From Panorpa germanica (lineage: Eukaryota; Arthropoda; Insecta; Mecoptera; Panorpidae), in the NCBI GenBank assembly GCA_963678705.1, contig OY783203.1:1736001-1800000 (forward strand): a stretch of 64,000 bases of DNA, written 5' to 3'. Of this stretch, positions 1-10,571 are shown piece after piece. Numbering within the stretch: position 1 is the stretch's first letter; each line of letters starts with the position of its first letter. Below the pieces are notes generated by a model. That model was not told the origin of the DNA. It saw only the letters and a list, made by a program, of their open reading frames with translations, and made no database searches. Position numbers and translations under genes: made by a program.

Positions 1-976
1 ACGTACTTCTGTTGTACTTAATAATCAGGGTGGTTTCAAGTTGCGCTGATTGCAAAATTTTAATTAACTAAACGAGGTTTGCAAATATTTAAAGAACTGA
101 TTGCGCTGTCTTCGATACGTCCATTTGCTGCATTATTTATACCCTACTCCTACTCCTCTTGCTATTGCACAAGAGGCTGCGTGTTTATTTTGTTCTTCGT
201 TCAATTTCGCGCAAGGACACAAGCGTAGACCGTTGATTAAGTTACGGACATTTTAAACGATTTGAAAAGTACATTAAGATGGAAGAAACGAACGTCTACC
301 TCTCGTTGTGTTGTGGTTGATGAAGCTCCAAACATCTATCATCAACATTGCAGACCAGATATTGAAACTGAATTGAAGGGTTAAATCAATGTTGATGTTT
401 TCAAAATATATTAATTTTAGTTAGCTGCATTTCCGAGCATTTCCGTGAAGTGCAGTATAAACAAACAAAACGTATTTTGATGTAGCTCATTCAACCGGAA
501 ACCATATAAAAGTTTCGTTACGCACACATGTGGACTGTGGTATAACAAACAATATGAATAGAAATGAAACAAAGCAGAATTAATTTTGTGAATTAGTCTT
601 TAATACTGGTTCGCATGCGCTGGTTACTGGTTAGCCCGGGCGAACGTTCACACTGCGATGGGATACACCAGAAGCACCGCGAGATGAATCTTGTCCTCTT
701 CGGCATTTGTAACAAGCAAGTCGACTTCCACAGTTGTAAAACTGTTGCACTTTACTTATGGTTTAAACGTATATAAATAAAATAAACAATAATAATATTA
801 TAAATATTTACCAATTATACATTCAATTATATTATATAATAGTTGTGCCTATAGTATAAAAATAAATAGTTCCTAGTAAAGAAAGCATTTGTGAATTTAT
901 ACATCTATTTATTCGGTGTTTATAATCAAACTTTTTAATCTTTAAATAATTATAATGAAATACAATTTAAATTAAA
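1..976. other. Upstream flank of the histidine-rich exon, possible promoter and 5' leader
   Basis: No gene was recognised here. The stretch is mixed in composition up to about 750 and then very AT-rich up to the start codon of the next exon. A TATAAA hexamer lies at 505-510, and a weaker TATA-like stretch near 770. Either could serve the gene that starts at 977, but no initiator or other core-promoter element was convincing. The assignment as promoter or leader rests only on position. Confidence 0.25.
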
Positions 977-1333
977 ATGGCACAATTTGTGACGCATATA
1001 CAGCCCACGTTGGTGGAGTCATCACATGGCCATCATCCGTTGCATCATGCCCATCCTCATCATAAAGATTCGAAGGATCATCATAAGGAAGCGAAAGATA
1101 TGTTCCATCTAAAAGATCTTCATAGAGATAAAGATAGTCATAGTCATGGTCATGGTCATGGTCATCAAAAAGAATCGAAAGATCATTCAAAGGATGCAAA
1201 AGACCATCATCACAAAGAACAGAGTCATCATCAACATCCGTCGCATCATCAGCAGCAGGCTCATCATCACAATGTTCCCAAATCGAAGCCACCACATTAC
1301 ATTGATCTACACACGCTGACCGAGACGAAAGGG
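977..1333 (+). CDS. Histidine-rich protein, first coding exon (partial gene)
   Basis: This open frame encodes 119 residues before a strong splice donor, GTAAGT, at 1334; the exon is exactly 119 codons, so the intron would be phase 0. The start context is AAAATGG. By count 32 of 119 residues are histidine, in clusters such as HGHGHGH (57-63) and HHH, mixed with a repeated Lys/Asp/Ser/Glu pattern (KDSKDHHKEAKD, KESKDHSKDAKDHHHKE). The last 20 residues (PPHYIDLHTLTETKG) are ordinary in composition and may lead into a folded region encoded downstream. Such tracts can bind zinc or other metals or be flexible linkers; nothing more specific is supported. The frame reads 14 more codons into the intron before a stop, so an unspliced form would end at 1378. 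No second exon was recognised in the following 9 kb. The gene is not identified. It may be an isoform-specific first exon of a long gene. Confidence 0.6.
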
Positions 1334-1339
1334 GTAAGT
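1334..1339 (+). promoter_or_regulatory. Predicted 5' splice site of the histidine-rich exon
   Basis: The sequence G|GTAAGT matches the donor consensus and falls where the coding bias changes sharply from His/Lys/Asp codons to AT-rich intron-like sequence. It is the main reason for ending the exon at 1333 rather than at the stop at 1378. Confidence 0.6.
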
Positions 1340-1499
1340 CATTATGTCATTAAGTCATCATCATTCACTGTTCCATAATATTTGTATACAAAACAATGCG
1401 GCGCCTAACTCGCACGCCGCACGCTGTACACCTTACGTCTCTGTTTCCGCAAATTCAAACGATATTCGCGCTCCCAATAGATACAAATGTTTGAATGGT

Positions 1500-1545
1500 A
1501 AAGAGGCGGAGACGAAGACGGAGACGGAGACGGAGATGCATGCGA
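1500..1545. repeat. Short imperfect GAGACG/GAGACA repeat
   Basis: A purine-rich run of about six 6-base units (gagacg, gagaca and variants) lies in the presumed intron. It is a short simple repeat and gives the local open frame a Lys/Thr/Glu tail with no coding meaning. Confidence 0.5.
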
Positions 1546-1967
1546 ATAATTAACAAAATATAAATTGTGTTAAGAAAAACGTCTATGAGGAAATTCGTGA
1601 AATTATCAATTCAAATTTCTTGGTAATTGTTTTTACAAAAGTAATAAAATCTCAAGATTCTAGCATCATGGATTTTCGTTAAATTAACATTTTTGGAAAA
1701 GTTTATGATTGTTATGTAAGCGAATACAAAATCTAATTTTCTCAATAAATTATTATATAAAGTTTTTAACACAATAATATAATTTAACTAAAAAAAATTA
1801 ATTAATTCTATTAAATAGTTAATCTATCAAATATGTTCGCTAAACACAAAATGTAAATATTACATAAAATCATAAGTAAAACATAAATAAGGAAACCTGC
1901 TAACATTTTAGCAATTATTTATGCGAAAGTAATCTATACAAATTTAATTTATGTAAACAAAGTAGAA

Positions 1968-2165
1968 TGACACAGTGATCGCGAGCAATTATGTTTGACG
2001 CTTGACTCCTGTGTCTTCGGGTTCGATCCTGGGACTAGCCTTGCATCTTCTGGGTTAAACATAAATCTTATGAGTCCACGCCACCATAAATACTACTATT
2101 ATAAGAGGTTGTCGGAGATAGGACTCAACACCTTAAATAGTTTGAAATGAAATAAAATTGAATTA
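1968..2165 (+). mobile_element. tRNA-derived SINE, forward copy (truncated tail)
   Basis: The head carries a degenerate A box (GATCGCGAGCA) and an excellent B box, GGTTCGATCC, at 2030-2039, spaced as in a tRNA-type RNA polymerase III promoter. It then continues into the same non-tRNA body seen in the copies at 22.1, 24.4 and 45.5 kb, here in the opposite orientation (for example gaggttgtcggagataggac). The end is A-rich (aaataaaattgaattaaata). It cannot fold as a functional tRNA and is called a SINE because the tRNA-like part is joined to a shared unrelated body. Confidence 0.75.
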
Positions 2166-3387
2166 AATAAGCAAATAAACAAACGAAACAAAGTGCAATT
2201 GTGTTAAAATAAATATATAATATAATTTTTTTTGTAAATAAAAATAATTCTTAATACAACATATTCTATTATTCGAACTATTTTTTTAATAAAATTTACA
2301 TACTGTGTTTTGCAAGTGCTGTCTTTTCATTAAAAATACACTAAATTATGTTTCTGTGTAAATGGAAACTACATATTGTTTACGCAATATTAAGTTATTT
2401 AAAAATTTCCGAGAAAAACATAATTGCTTTCTTTTCAAGAAGACGAAACGTTACTATTTCAGAGTTACGATGCAATAAATAATATTATTTAGATACTTAT
2501 TATTCTATCGTTCTTGGAAATGTATAAAAAACTAAGGCAGAGTAATGTCACAAAAGAAAAACTTCTAATGTAAAAAAAAGAGAATACGTTCTGCATAAAT
2601 TTAGGTTTGTAGAGTACCAGAATTTAATATTGTAAATGTACTGGGTACGACTTGTCCTTTGATATGATCTTTCTGCTCCTAGAAACCAATAAGCTCGTAT
2701 ACATACAGGCGTTATGTTACATCCCTGAGCGAAACCAGTAAAAACACAGAACGTGAACTGTACGAGTACATAGGGTCTTTCAATAAAAGCTGTCATTGCA
2801 AGCAGTGTCATTTTAAAACAACAAAATCGCAGTAAAACTCTGAGGTTGGTAATGGAAAATCTGCAAACACATCTATAATTTATTCTTATTAATTCGAATG
2901 TAAATAATTATTGTCCGGGCCTCGTGAGCCTATGCTTAAGTCCACCACTGTATTTAGGAAAATCTATGTATTTTATGTTTAGTGGGATACAACAATTCAC
3001 AAAACGTGTAACTTGTTTTATATAGAAGTGTGGGAGTGTATACTTACAAGTATATAATATATTAATATATGTATGTAATGTATATATATGGCGACACTAT
3101 GACTATGACAAATTGTGTGCTTCCAACTCGCTTCGAAGGAAATAGAAATAAAATATTCATTATTTGAATGAAGCGCTCGTATTTTCTGCTGTACGATAGA
3201 AGCAATTGAGCGGATACGATATTATTTTATTCTTACCAATTACATTTTCTATCAAATAAAGATTAATGTAATCCGTTCGCAATATTTTATTACAGTTTTT
3301 ATTTGTTTATTGTTTTATCATTTTATTTGTTTTTATTACAGTTTTATTACGTAGAAACAGTCAGAGATTAATGAATATTTTAAATTT
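2166..3387. other. AT-rich noncoding DNA
   Basis: No supported gene. The open frame at 2548-2811 (-) has no recognisable domain, no coding-like composition and no splice partner. Short AT microsatellite-like stretches occur around 3050-3090. Confidence 0.5.
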
Positions 3388-3495
3388 TATTTAATGTTGG
3401 CCTTTTTTTGATGATCCGTATCACCAACGATCTTACAATTTTAATATTATGAACACCTTATCAAATTACATTTGATAACAACCAAACCTAGCTGT
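3388..3495 (-). mobile_element. SINE tail fragment
   Basis: This matches the non-tRNA body and tail of the SINE in reverse orientation: a taatgttggcc start, a diverged middle with accaacgatct, then the ttgataacaaccaaacc block. The tRNA-like head is missing, so it is a truncated and old copy. Confidence 0.55.
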
Positions 3496-5529
3496 ACGTA
3501 GGTCACTGTTCTATCGAAATTAAGGATTTAACCTCGGAATTATATATATACAAAACTTATAACAAAATATCAAAAAAAGATTTATACAAGTTTTTACTCA
3601 TTATATTTCATTCCGAGATTTAACTCTTTTTTCACCTTAGTTCACAATTTTCCATTTTGGCACTAAATAAAACAATAATCAAACCGGCAAATTCTCAGGC
3701 AAAATAAATGCAAAATTTAATTTTAAAATTATGTTGGTAGCTTTCTAAACAAGTTTTGAATGCTTTTATTAACTTTGAAGTGGCATAACCAGTTTAATTT
3801 TTTTAATCTTAGTTTTAGATTTAGTTAAACACCAGACAATGATCCAAATTTTGATATTTCGCTAGCCCCACTTTCATCAAGTTCATTGGAACGAACTTTT
3901 GTTTACAATTAGTTTGAGACAACAAACGTGAAATGGCAGTGGTTTGTGGATTTCTATTGTTTATATAAATTTAATACATTTGAAGTAAAAGGACGAAAGG
4001 GAAAAGCGAAAAGGGAGAGAATTCCTAAAGTTATATTGTTTAGGGTAAAAACGAATCAACTAATGCGACTTTCTGCTAGGCATTGTGATTGTGCGTTGAG
4101 ACTTGAGGGTGTTTGCAGCGTGGAGGGTGTTAAGGAGGAGCAGACAACCATGCCCTAATTACATTGGATTTCTAAGAGTTACTAACGGCAATATTTGTAG
4201 CTTTCGATAAAGAGAAAGTATGACATTATTCATTGCTCACAGCCCATTAAACTCTTTGAGCGATTGATGACTGGTGATTGGTGATTGGTGATTGATGATT
4301 GATAACCCATTTGCGGCTTAAACTCTAAAACTAATTCTGTAATGCTCTTATTGGGTTATTATCGTTCTTTTCAGACTTCATACTCCACGATGGATTGCAA
4401 ATAATTGATCAATTTTGTTTGGCATTTAGAATATTTTGTATTACGTTTTTTACACGAATTGTCAGAGTACTTATGTCAGAGTATTATAGAATTCTCAGGG
4501 AGAAGGGACACTTCTATTCGGTCACCATCTTGAAAATAACGATATAATTAATTCATTCTAATAAAAAGATTATGAACGAAACTAGACCTTACCCCCGTCG
4601 CAAGCAACGATTGTCTTTTGTGTATGAATTGAATGTTAATTCCATCTTTAAATTGAAATATTTAACTCGTTCCATAATAAGTAATCATAAACTTATTAAA
4701 TGTAGTTCATATATAAGAGGCCACGATACACTAAAAACTGGCTACCACTTTAATTTAAATCCAGGTTTGGCCCTTTTACAAGATGAAAAGAAAATTGTTA
4801 CCTACCTAAAAAGCGCGTTTCGATGTCGGATATTCTAGGCTAGTATCAGATGTAGAATAAATGTGAGTGACAACTCTGACATCAGATTAATTTCGCTTTA
4901 CATTTTTCATTTAATAACAACTCTGCTTATCATCACAAAAAAACGCAAATTCACTGGTATTCAATATACGAGTGTTCATTACGTTTGCACGCCTTTTATT
5001 TTATTTAATTACTTAATTGTGTTTTGTATAATTTAATGACAAACTTTATATGATACGATTAATTATTTAGAAACATGATATTTTACAAGGCAAATACAGG
5101 TGTCGCATGTAACATTGTATCGTCGTATCGTCGTTGTGTCGTTGTGTAGCATCATACCCAGTGTATTGTTTTCGCGGTTCCGGGTTCCACCCATCCATTG
5201 TTCATGCGAGTATAATATATAGTCCTTAGAGGATATAGTCGTAGGGGTTCCTAATGCTCTTGTACTTGGTATAAAAAATGTCAAATATACTAATTAGCTA
5301 CTATTTTGTTAATGTATATGCTTTCTATTCAGGCTCCAATTGGCTCATGGTGTTTTCGTCTCACGATTCTGTTTTGCTATCGTTTACACCATGTGTAAAT
5401 GTGGTCCCACACTGGAACACGACTATATGTTTTATCTATATCAAAGAAACAGAATGGAATATAATGTGTTAGTACAAGAGCCGACTGCGTGATGACTACA
5501 TCTATCTGTCTTTAACGATGCTACGAACG
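3496..5529. other. Noncoding DNA, no gene recognised
   Basis: Several short frames exist (3928-4158, 4572-4838, 5063-5284, 5278-5472), none with a recognisable domain or splice structure. A short tandem run of gattggt-like 7-base units lies at about 4262-4302. Confidence 0.45.
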
Positions 5530-5785
5530 CCTTCTAACGGTGGACGCATCGTGTGGTCGATGCTGGAACTAAGTGTTTCCAATGTGTGTCCAACGTTCAC
5601 GTTAGAAGAAGTTCGGGCTGTTGTAGCTCTTTTGACCTGCGTCAAAAGATATTTTTCTACCCCCACCACACACTTGATCCACATGTCATGCACTGTTGAA
5701 CGAATCGTCCAACAAAGGAAAGTTTTATACTTGAAGGTTTCTTTATTTACTTGAAAGATTTTGTTAAACAGTGTCAGTGTGATGA
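5530..5785 (+). repeat. Dispersed repeat B, copy 1
   Basis: About 200 bp here are closely similar to 45808-46003 on the same strand. Shared blocks include tggacgcatcgtgtggtc, ttgatccacatgtcatgcac and aacagtgtcagtg. This copy has an extra segment (about 5625-5655) relative to the other. No terminal inverted repeats or coding domain were recognised, so the class is unknown. The short open frames on both strands across it are by-products of the repeat. Confidence 0.75.
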
Positions 5786-6632
5786 AACATTCATTCCACC
5801 GTGTAGTAGGAAACTTGCCATGTCAATCTTCCAATATTTGACTCAAACGTTAGCGGCATGTATTTTGATACCGGCTTTAGATATGAATTGTGCACATCAA
5901 ATGGACATAAAAATTAATGAGGACGGTCCATGCCATTTGAGCTAGATGAGGTAGTTGACGGAACCGATGACGATATCAACTGCATATTAACTGTAACATA
6001 GTGTGTGTATGGTATTGCATCATTGATTATGCATATAGCAATTTAATCATGGCTCTTATTCGTGGTAACGACACTATAAGCTACATATAATAGTGTAAAT
6101 AATTTATCTGCATAGTTTGATACACTTCTGCACCGTGCCTTGGTTTACACAAGAGGCACCGAAATAGGGTGCCAATGGATTGATCGACTGCACCCTTCAA
6201 AAAATAAAATGGTCACAAATTGGTGATATTTTAAATGTGATTCAAAGTGTCTGTTGGATGCTTAGCTTTACTTTGAATCACCCAGAGCTTTATCATAGAA
6301 ATATAACAACACTTTCTATTGAAATTTTCTATATTAATAATAAACAAAACCAAAATATCCAACGCTTAAATTGATTAAACTAATATTGCAGTAGTGTAGA
6401 ATTTTACATAATTCTATAAACATTTTATACTTTGTAGTCTGTGAAAAATCAAAAGAAATTTTTTTTTTTATTTTAAGTTTCATTCTTGATATAAAAGCTT
6501 TCCTTCACGTTGAAAATAAAGCGCAAAATACTATTAAACTTAAATTGCTCTAAGATGAGCTTTTACTTGTTAATAACATTTACTTTCTTGTTCCTTCACT
6601 GCCTATCTCTAGCTACCGTCCGCCTACTCTTT
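5786..6632. other. AT-rich noncoding DNA
   Basis: No supported gene or repeat. The frames at 5751-5945 and 6180-6374 show no domain or family resemblance. Confidence 0.4.
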
Positions 6633-6674
6633 GGGGGCTACGGGATATGGGTTTGGGGCACAGGGGTTGGGGGG
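6633..6674 (+). other. G-quadruplex candidate
   Basis: Six runs of three or more G occur within 42 bases (6633-6637, 6642-6644, 6649-6651, 6655-6658, 6663-6666, 6669-6674), separated by loops of 2-4 bases. That satisfies the usual G3+ short-loop pattern with runs to spare. It is an isolated G-rich island in strongly AT-rich DNA. It sits inside a 66-codon frame (6510-6710) whose N-terminal part is hydrophobic, followed by a Gly/Trp-rich part. That frame is probably chance, but a small secreted peptide cannot be excluded. Confidence 0.65.
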
Positions 6675-7393
6675 CTGAAAGCTGGAGGCTATATACTGTT
6701 AGTGAGATGATAATTAATTAAAATTCCTGGGATACGACAGTTTCTAGTGGCTGAGTAGTCGAGTATAGAATCGACAGAAAACCAGCAGCTTGCAGCGAAT
6801 TCCATCACCACCGGAAATGAATGAACCGGATCCGATTAAATGACTAATAATTTTATCTATTGTTTTGTCCTGTTTTAAGTTATTTATATAGTTAAAAATC
6901 TGCTGAATTAGGCTTCTTGTTATGCAAATTACATTTTCTACAGAATTGCTATAAGGTTTAGTATTGTAATAGTAGAATTCCAGCAGCATAACCTCAAAAT
7001 CTTTAGAATTTGAAATTAAATCCAAGTTTTTTATTCGGACCGGAGTTACAGTATTATTACATTTGTCCGTTCTGCAAGTTTATGTTATTTCAGTATTCTT
7101 GTTAGTAGAGTTTCCGGTTACCACAAAGGACAGTTTTGTATTTTATGGATTATTACTACTTATTGGAAATAGCTAGTGTATTATTTGCTTAAATCATTTC
7201 AGTTGTCGAAAGCAGAATATTACTCACTCAACATGAGTGTGACGCCTCGCTAATTACGACGTCGATCTTCGTAGACGCTACCAAACGACGTCAACGTCGT
7301 TTATAATTTAATTAACATATTCGAATATAGCAATATGCTGTTCAAATTTATGTTGTGTTACATAAAACGTTTAAACGATAATATTACATTAGA

Positions 7394-7432
7394 CGGCAAG
7401 GCACGGTGGCCGAGAGCATTTATGTTTAAGGG
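7394..7432 (+). mobile_element. SINE head fragment
   Basis: The block ggcacggtggccgagagcat followed by ttatgtttaag matches the A-box end of the SINE family. The B box and body are absent, so only the first 40 bases or so remain. Confidence 0.5.
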
Positions 7433-10400
7433 CAACGCTACATTTTCTGAGTTTTGTTGTTATTAGAATTAATTACATGCATATACGAGGTAAGGCTATA
7501 AAATAACGAGAATGATACTACTACAGACGAATTACGTATGTACCAAATACGTACCACCGACAGCTCGTAGCATGCACCCTTTTATTTCGATTGCCATCCC
7601 CCCGTGTCTGTAGACATATTAGTTTAGCAGTGATCTTCATAAGATCATTTTTTTTGTTTTGTCGAAAAGTGTTTTAATAGAGAAACGAATTTTATCTGTT
7701 CCCCAAGACCAAATCTACACTAAGAGAAAAAAGCGGCACGTGTCGTGAACGAACTTACAGAAGAAGACCTTCCAGACATGTGTAAAACTAACTACGCCTC
7801 TGGATCTGAGTATTTCACTAACAAACAAAGTGAACCATTAAATATTAAGATTATAAGATAAAATGATTTACGATTATAAGCTATATACAAGTATATAGAA
7901 ATAAAGTATGATTTATGAAAATAATAAAGCTTATTGGCATAATAATAAAAATGGTAAATTAAGTTTATCCATAGAATATACATTTATTATCATGTAAGTG
8001 ATGCACATATTTAAAGCAGAATGTACATAGTATGAACTATGATGTTTATTCATTTCGTGTATATGCAATGTATATACATAGGATATTATTTTCACATTAT
8101 GGAGCGTATATACAAATACACAGGAAATATCCAATGTGCCAGTGAGCGAAAGTCAGGCATATTATATAATGCATAAATAACAATTAATATCTAATATTAT
8201 AAAGGACTATACTGTTAATTTTAAATTATTCAATATTAAAAAAAAAGTTTTTAAAGCAATTTAAAGCAATTAAAATATTTACACCAATAACCATTAGAAC
8301 AAAACATCGAGTAAATTGCGACCATTCAGAATTTAAAACGAGTAAACTGCTGAATGATTTAGCATTATAACATGACCCAGATTTCATCAATTTAATTAGT
8401 TTTCCCATAGTTCTACAAAATCATCGCGTAGGATCGCGTTCGAAGCAGCTAGTGCTAGACGTTGGAATGAAGTACAGATATCGATAGCGAATGAAGTGAT
8501 CGCGAGAGAAGTTTATCGTTAAAAAGGGACCAATCATATCTAAGGATTAATGGCCGCTGTGTGGCGCTCATTTCAAATAAGGAAGTTCCTTCGCCTCGCT
8601 TGTATTATCTACAATTTATAATAATAACTCTTTGTTGTAATTTTTACAATAAAAAAGTTATAAGCAATACTAAATCATAAATTAAGTGGGTAATGAACTG
8701 ACAGGCTATATTACTACAATGGAATAGATACACTTTTACTTTTGCTTATAACTTGATTGTACTAAAGTTATTAACAAAAAATAATATTGTATACAAAAAA
8801 AATTCCGCTTCAACGGAAAAGTTCAAATTTAAAAATAGATTAATTCACTTACATGATAAAAATAAAAAAATGCTGCCTATCAAAAATGCACGAGTTGATG
8901 GCGTTTGTTCGAGATATTTATAACAATATTCATTTATTTACACGCCATAGAATGATTTTAAATATCGAAATAGAGTGGCCACTGCAGCTGCACACTGCAC
9001 AGTGCACATCCTCATTGTGCAGGACATAGCGAATTGTGCATGGTGCAGCGGTTCAGCGGGACAATGGTGGAGCAGCGGTCATGGGTGTGAACGTGCGGAG
9101 GAGTTGGTGGGTAAGGTGGGTTGGTTGTTCGCACATACTCATATATGAGTATTGAGCGTCATATGAGGCTTGTTTTCATAATAGTGGAGGCAGCTGAGTG
9201 TGAGTATGAGTATGTGGTGGTAGGTCGTGGTATCCTGCTGTGTAGCATTTAAAATGAATGTTCAATAGAGCTGTAAACCACGATACGTCACACCCAATCA
9301 TATTTAATTACACATATGAGGGTTTATTGATAACGATATTAATTAATATAATTGGAAATTACCTTAATTTATTTACATACACATATGTACATAGGTATAT
9401 TGGTGTCAATTTTCTTAGAATATCGAGATTTGAAAATGTTATGCTCGGATTACACGATCAATTATGAATACGTATTCTTGTCCACGGGAAAATCATTCGT
9501 TATTCGTATACGAACACAAACGGTCACATTTTTATAGCGGTAAATGACGCAATATTTGCTTTAGCCATATTATCGTATGAAACGTGAAATGGAAATGTTA
9601 AATTGAATTTAAAAAAGAAATAAATATAACATTTTATCCGGTTTCACTTTTTTATCATTTAATAAATAATTAATATTTCGCATGTACCTACATGTGGAAG
9701 CAGGAAGTACGAATACGAATACGAATATATGAATGTATAATATGATTGTTAAGCACATTCATATTAAACTTTTTTAACCGTGAATGAGTTCATATTGTAC
9801 GGAAGCCAAATAATAAAACATTAAACCAGGGAATACTGGAATGAAAATGTTGAAGGACAAAAGCACGCTTAATAAAATATTAATTACAATTATTAGAGTG
9901 ACGTAGCCAAATTATCGTGCTCTTATGTTAGAAAAACGTCCAAGCCAACGCTCACTGTGTGTATTCGCGCCGGTGGGTGATACCTCGAAAGATGCGACAC
10001 TTTATTTTCGGTAGAAAAAACCGCGTTCTATCAGAAATACAGATATTTTTCGAATTGAATCTTTGGATACAATTTTTCAATGGAATTATAGTAGAGGATC
10101 ATTGACACATGTTCTGGTATGAATCTAATAAAAATGCATTGTTTTGTTAAAAGTTTCCGTGTTTTGCGAAATGTTGTTAAATGGCAATTGGGTTGGATAA
10201 ACACTCTTTACTATTGTAAATAAAGAGTTTCAAATCAGAGCGGAGCAGATGCGGGTTGAAACGAGTTATGTAAAAATCAATGATTCCACCAAGCAGACGT
10301 TAAAACATAATTTTTCCTTTTTTGTGATTTTAGTGCAGCTCATATTCTGAAACCCAATCAACATCCGGCGCCAGTTAGACGGGATTTCAAGAGTTCTGCA

Positions 10401-10571
10401 TTTGTCGTTTACACATAAATGAGAAAATAGTCATTTCTACGCAGCAGTGAAATAACTGAAGTTAACTCTCCCTTTTCTCACTCTTCTCTACTATTCCTAT
10501 CAAGAAAGTTTATTGGATTCTTTTAAAATAATGAAATTATTCCCGTTTACAAGAACATATATATTTGTACA
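7433..10571. other. Noncoding DNA between SINE fragment and satellite
   Basis: No gene is supported. A stretch at about 7485-7620 resembles the outer end of a mariner-type transposon only vaguely and has no transposase frame. A GT-rich stretch at 9030-9240 contains several GGG and GTGG runs but no clear G-quadruplex. A (gaatac)n run of about four units lies near 9708-9730. The short frames at 7792-8408 and 9258-9537 are AT-rich chance frames. Confidence 0.4.

Noticed and set aside
972..1295. 107-codon Asp-rich frame on the minus strand
   Set aside because: It is the antisense of the histidine-rich exon: CAT/CAC codons read backwards give Met/Asp-type codons. The plus-strand frame has the good start context and the splice donor.
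1344..1553. 69-codon frame after the histidine-rich exon
   Set aside because: It starts inside the predicted intron, just past the donor, and its tail is a GAGACG simple repeat.
2005..2045. tRNA gene (perfect B box)
   Set aside because: No acceptor or anticodon stem forms, and the same head is joined to a common body in many copies, so it is a SINE.
7485..7790. Mariner transposon 5' end
   Set aside because: The resemblance is vague, with no transposase frame or second terminal repeat.
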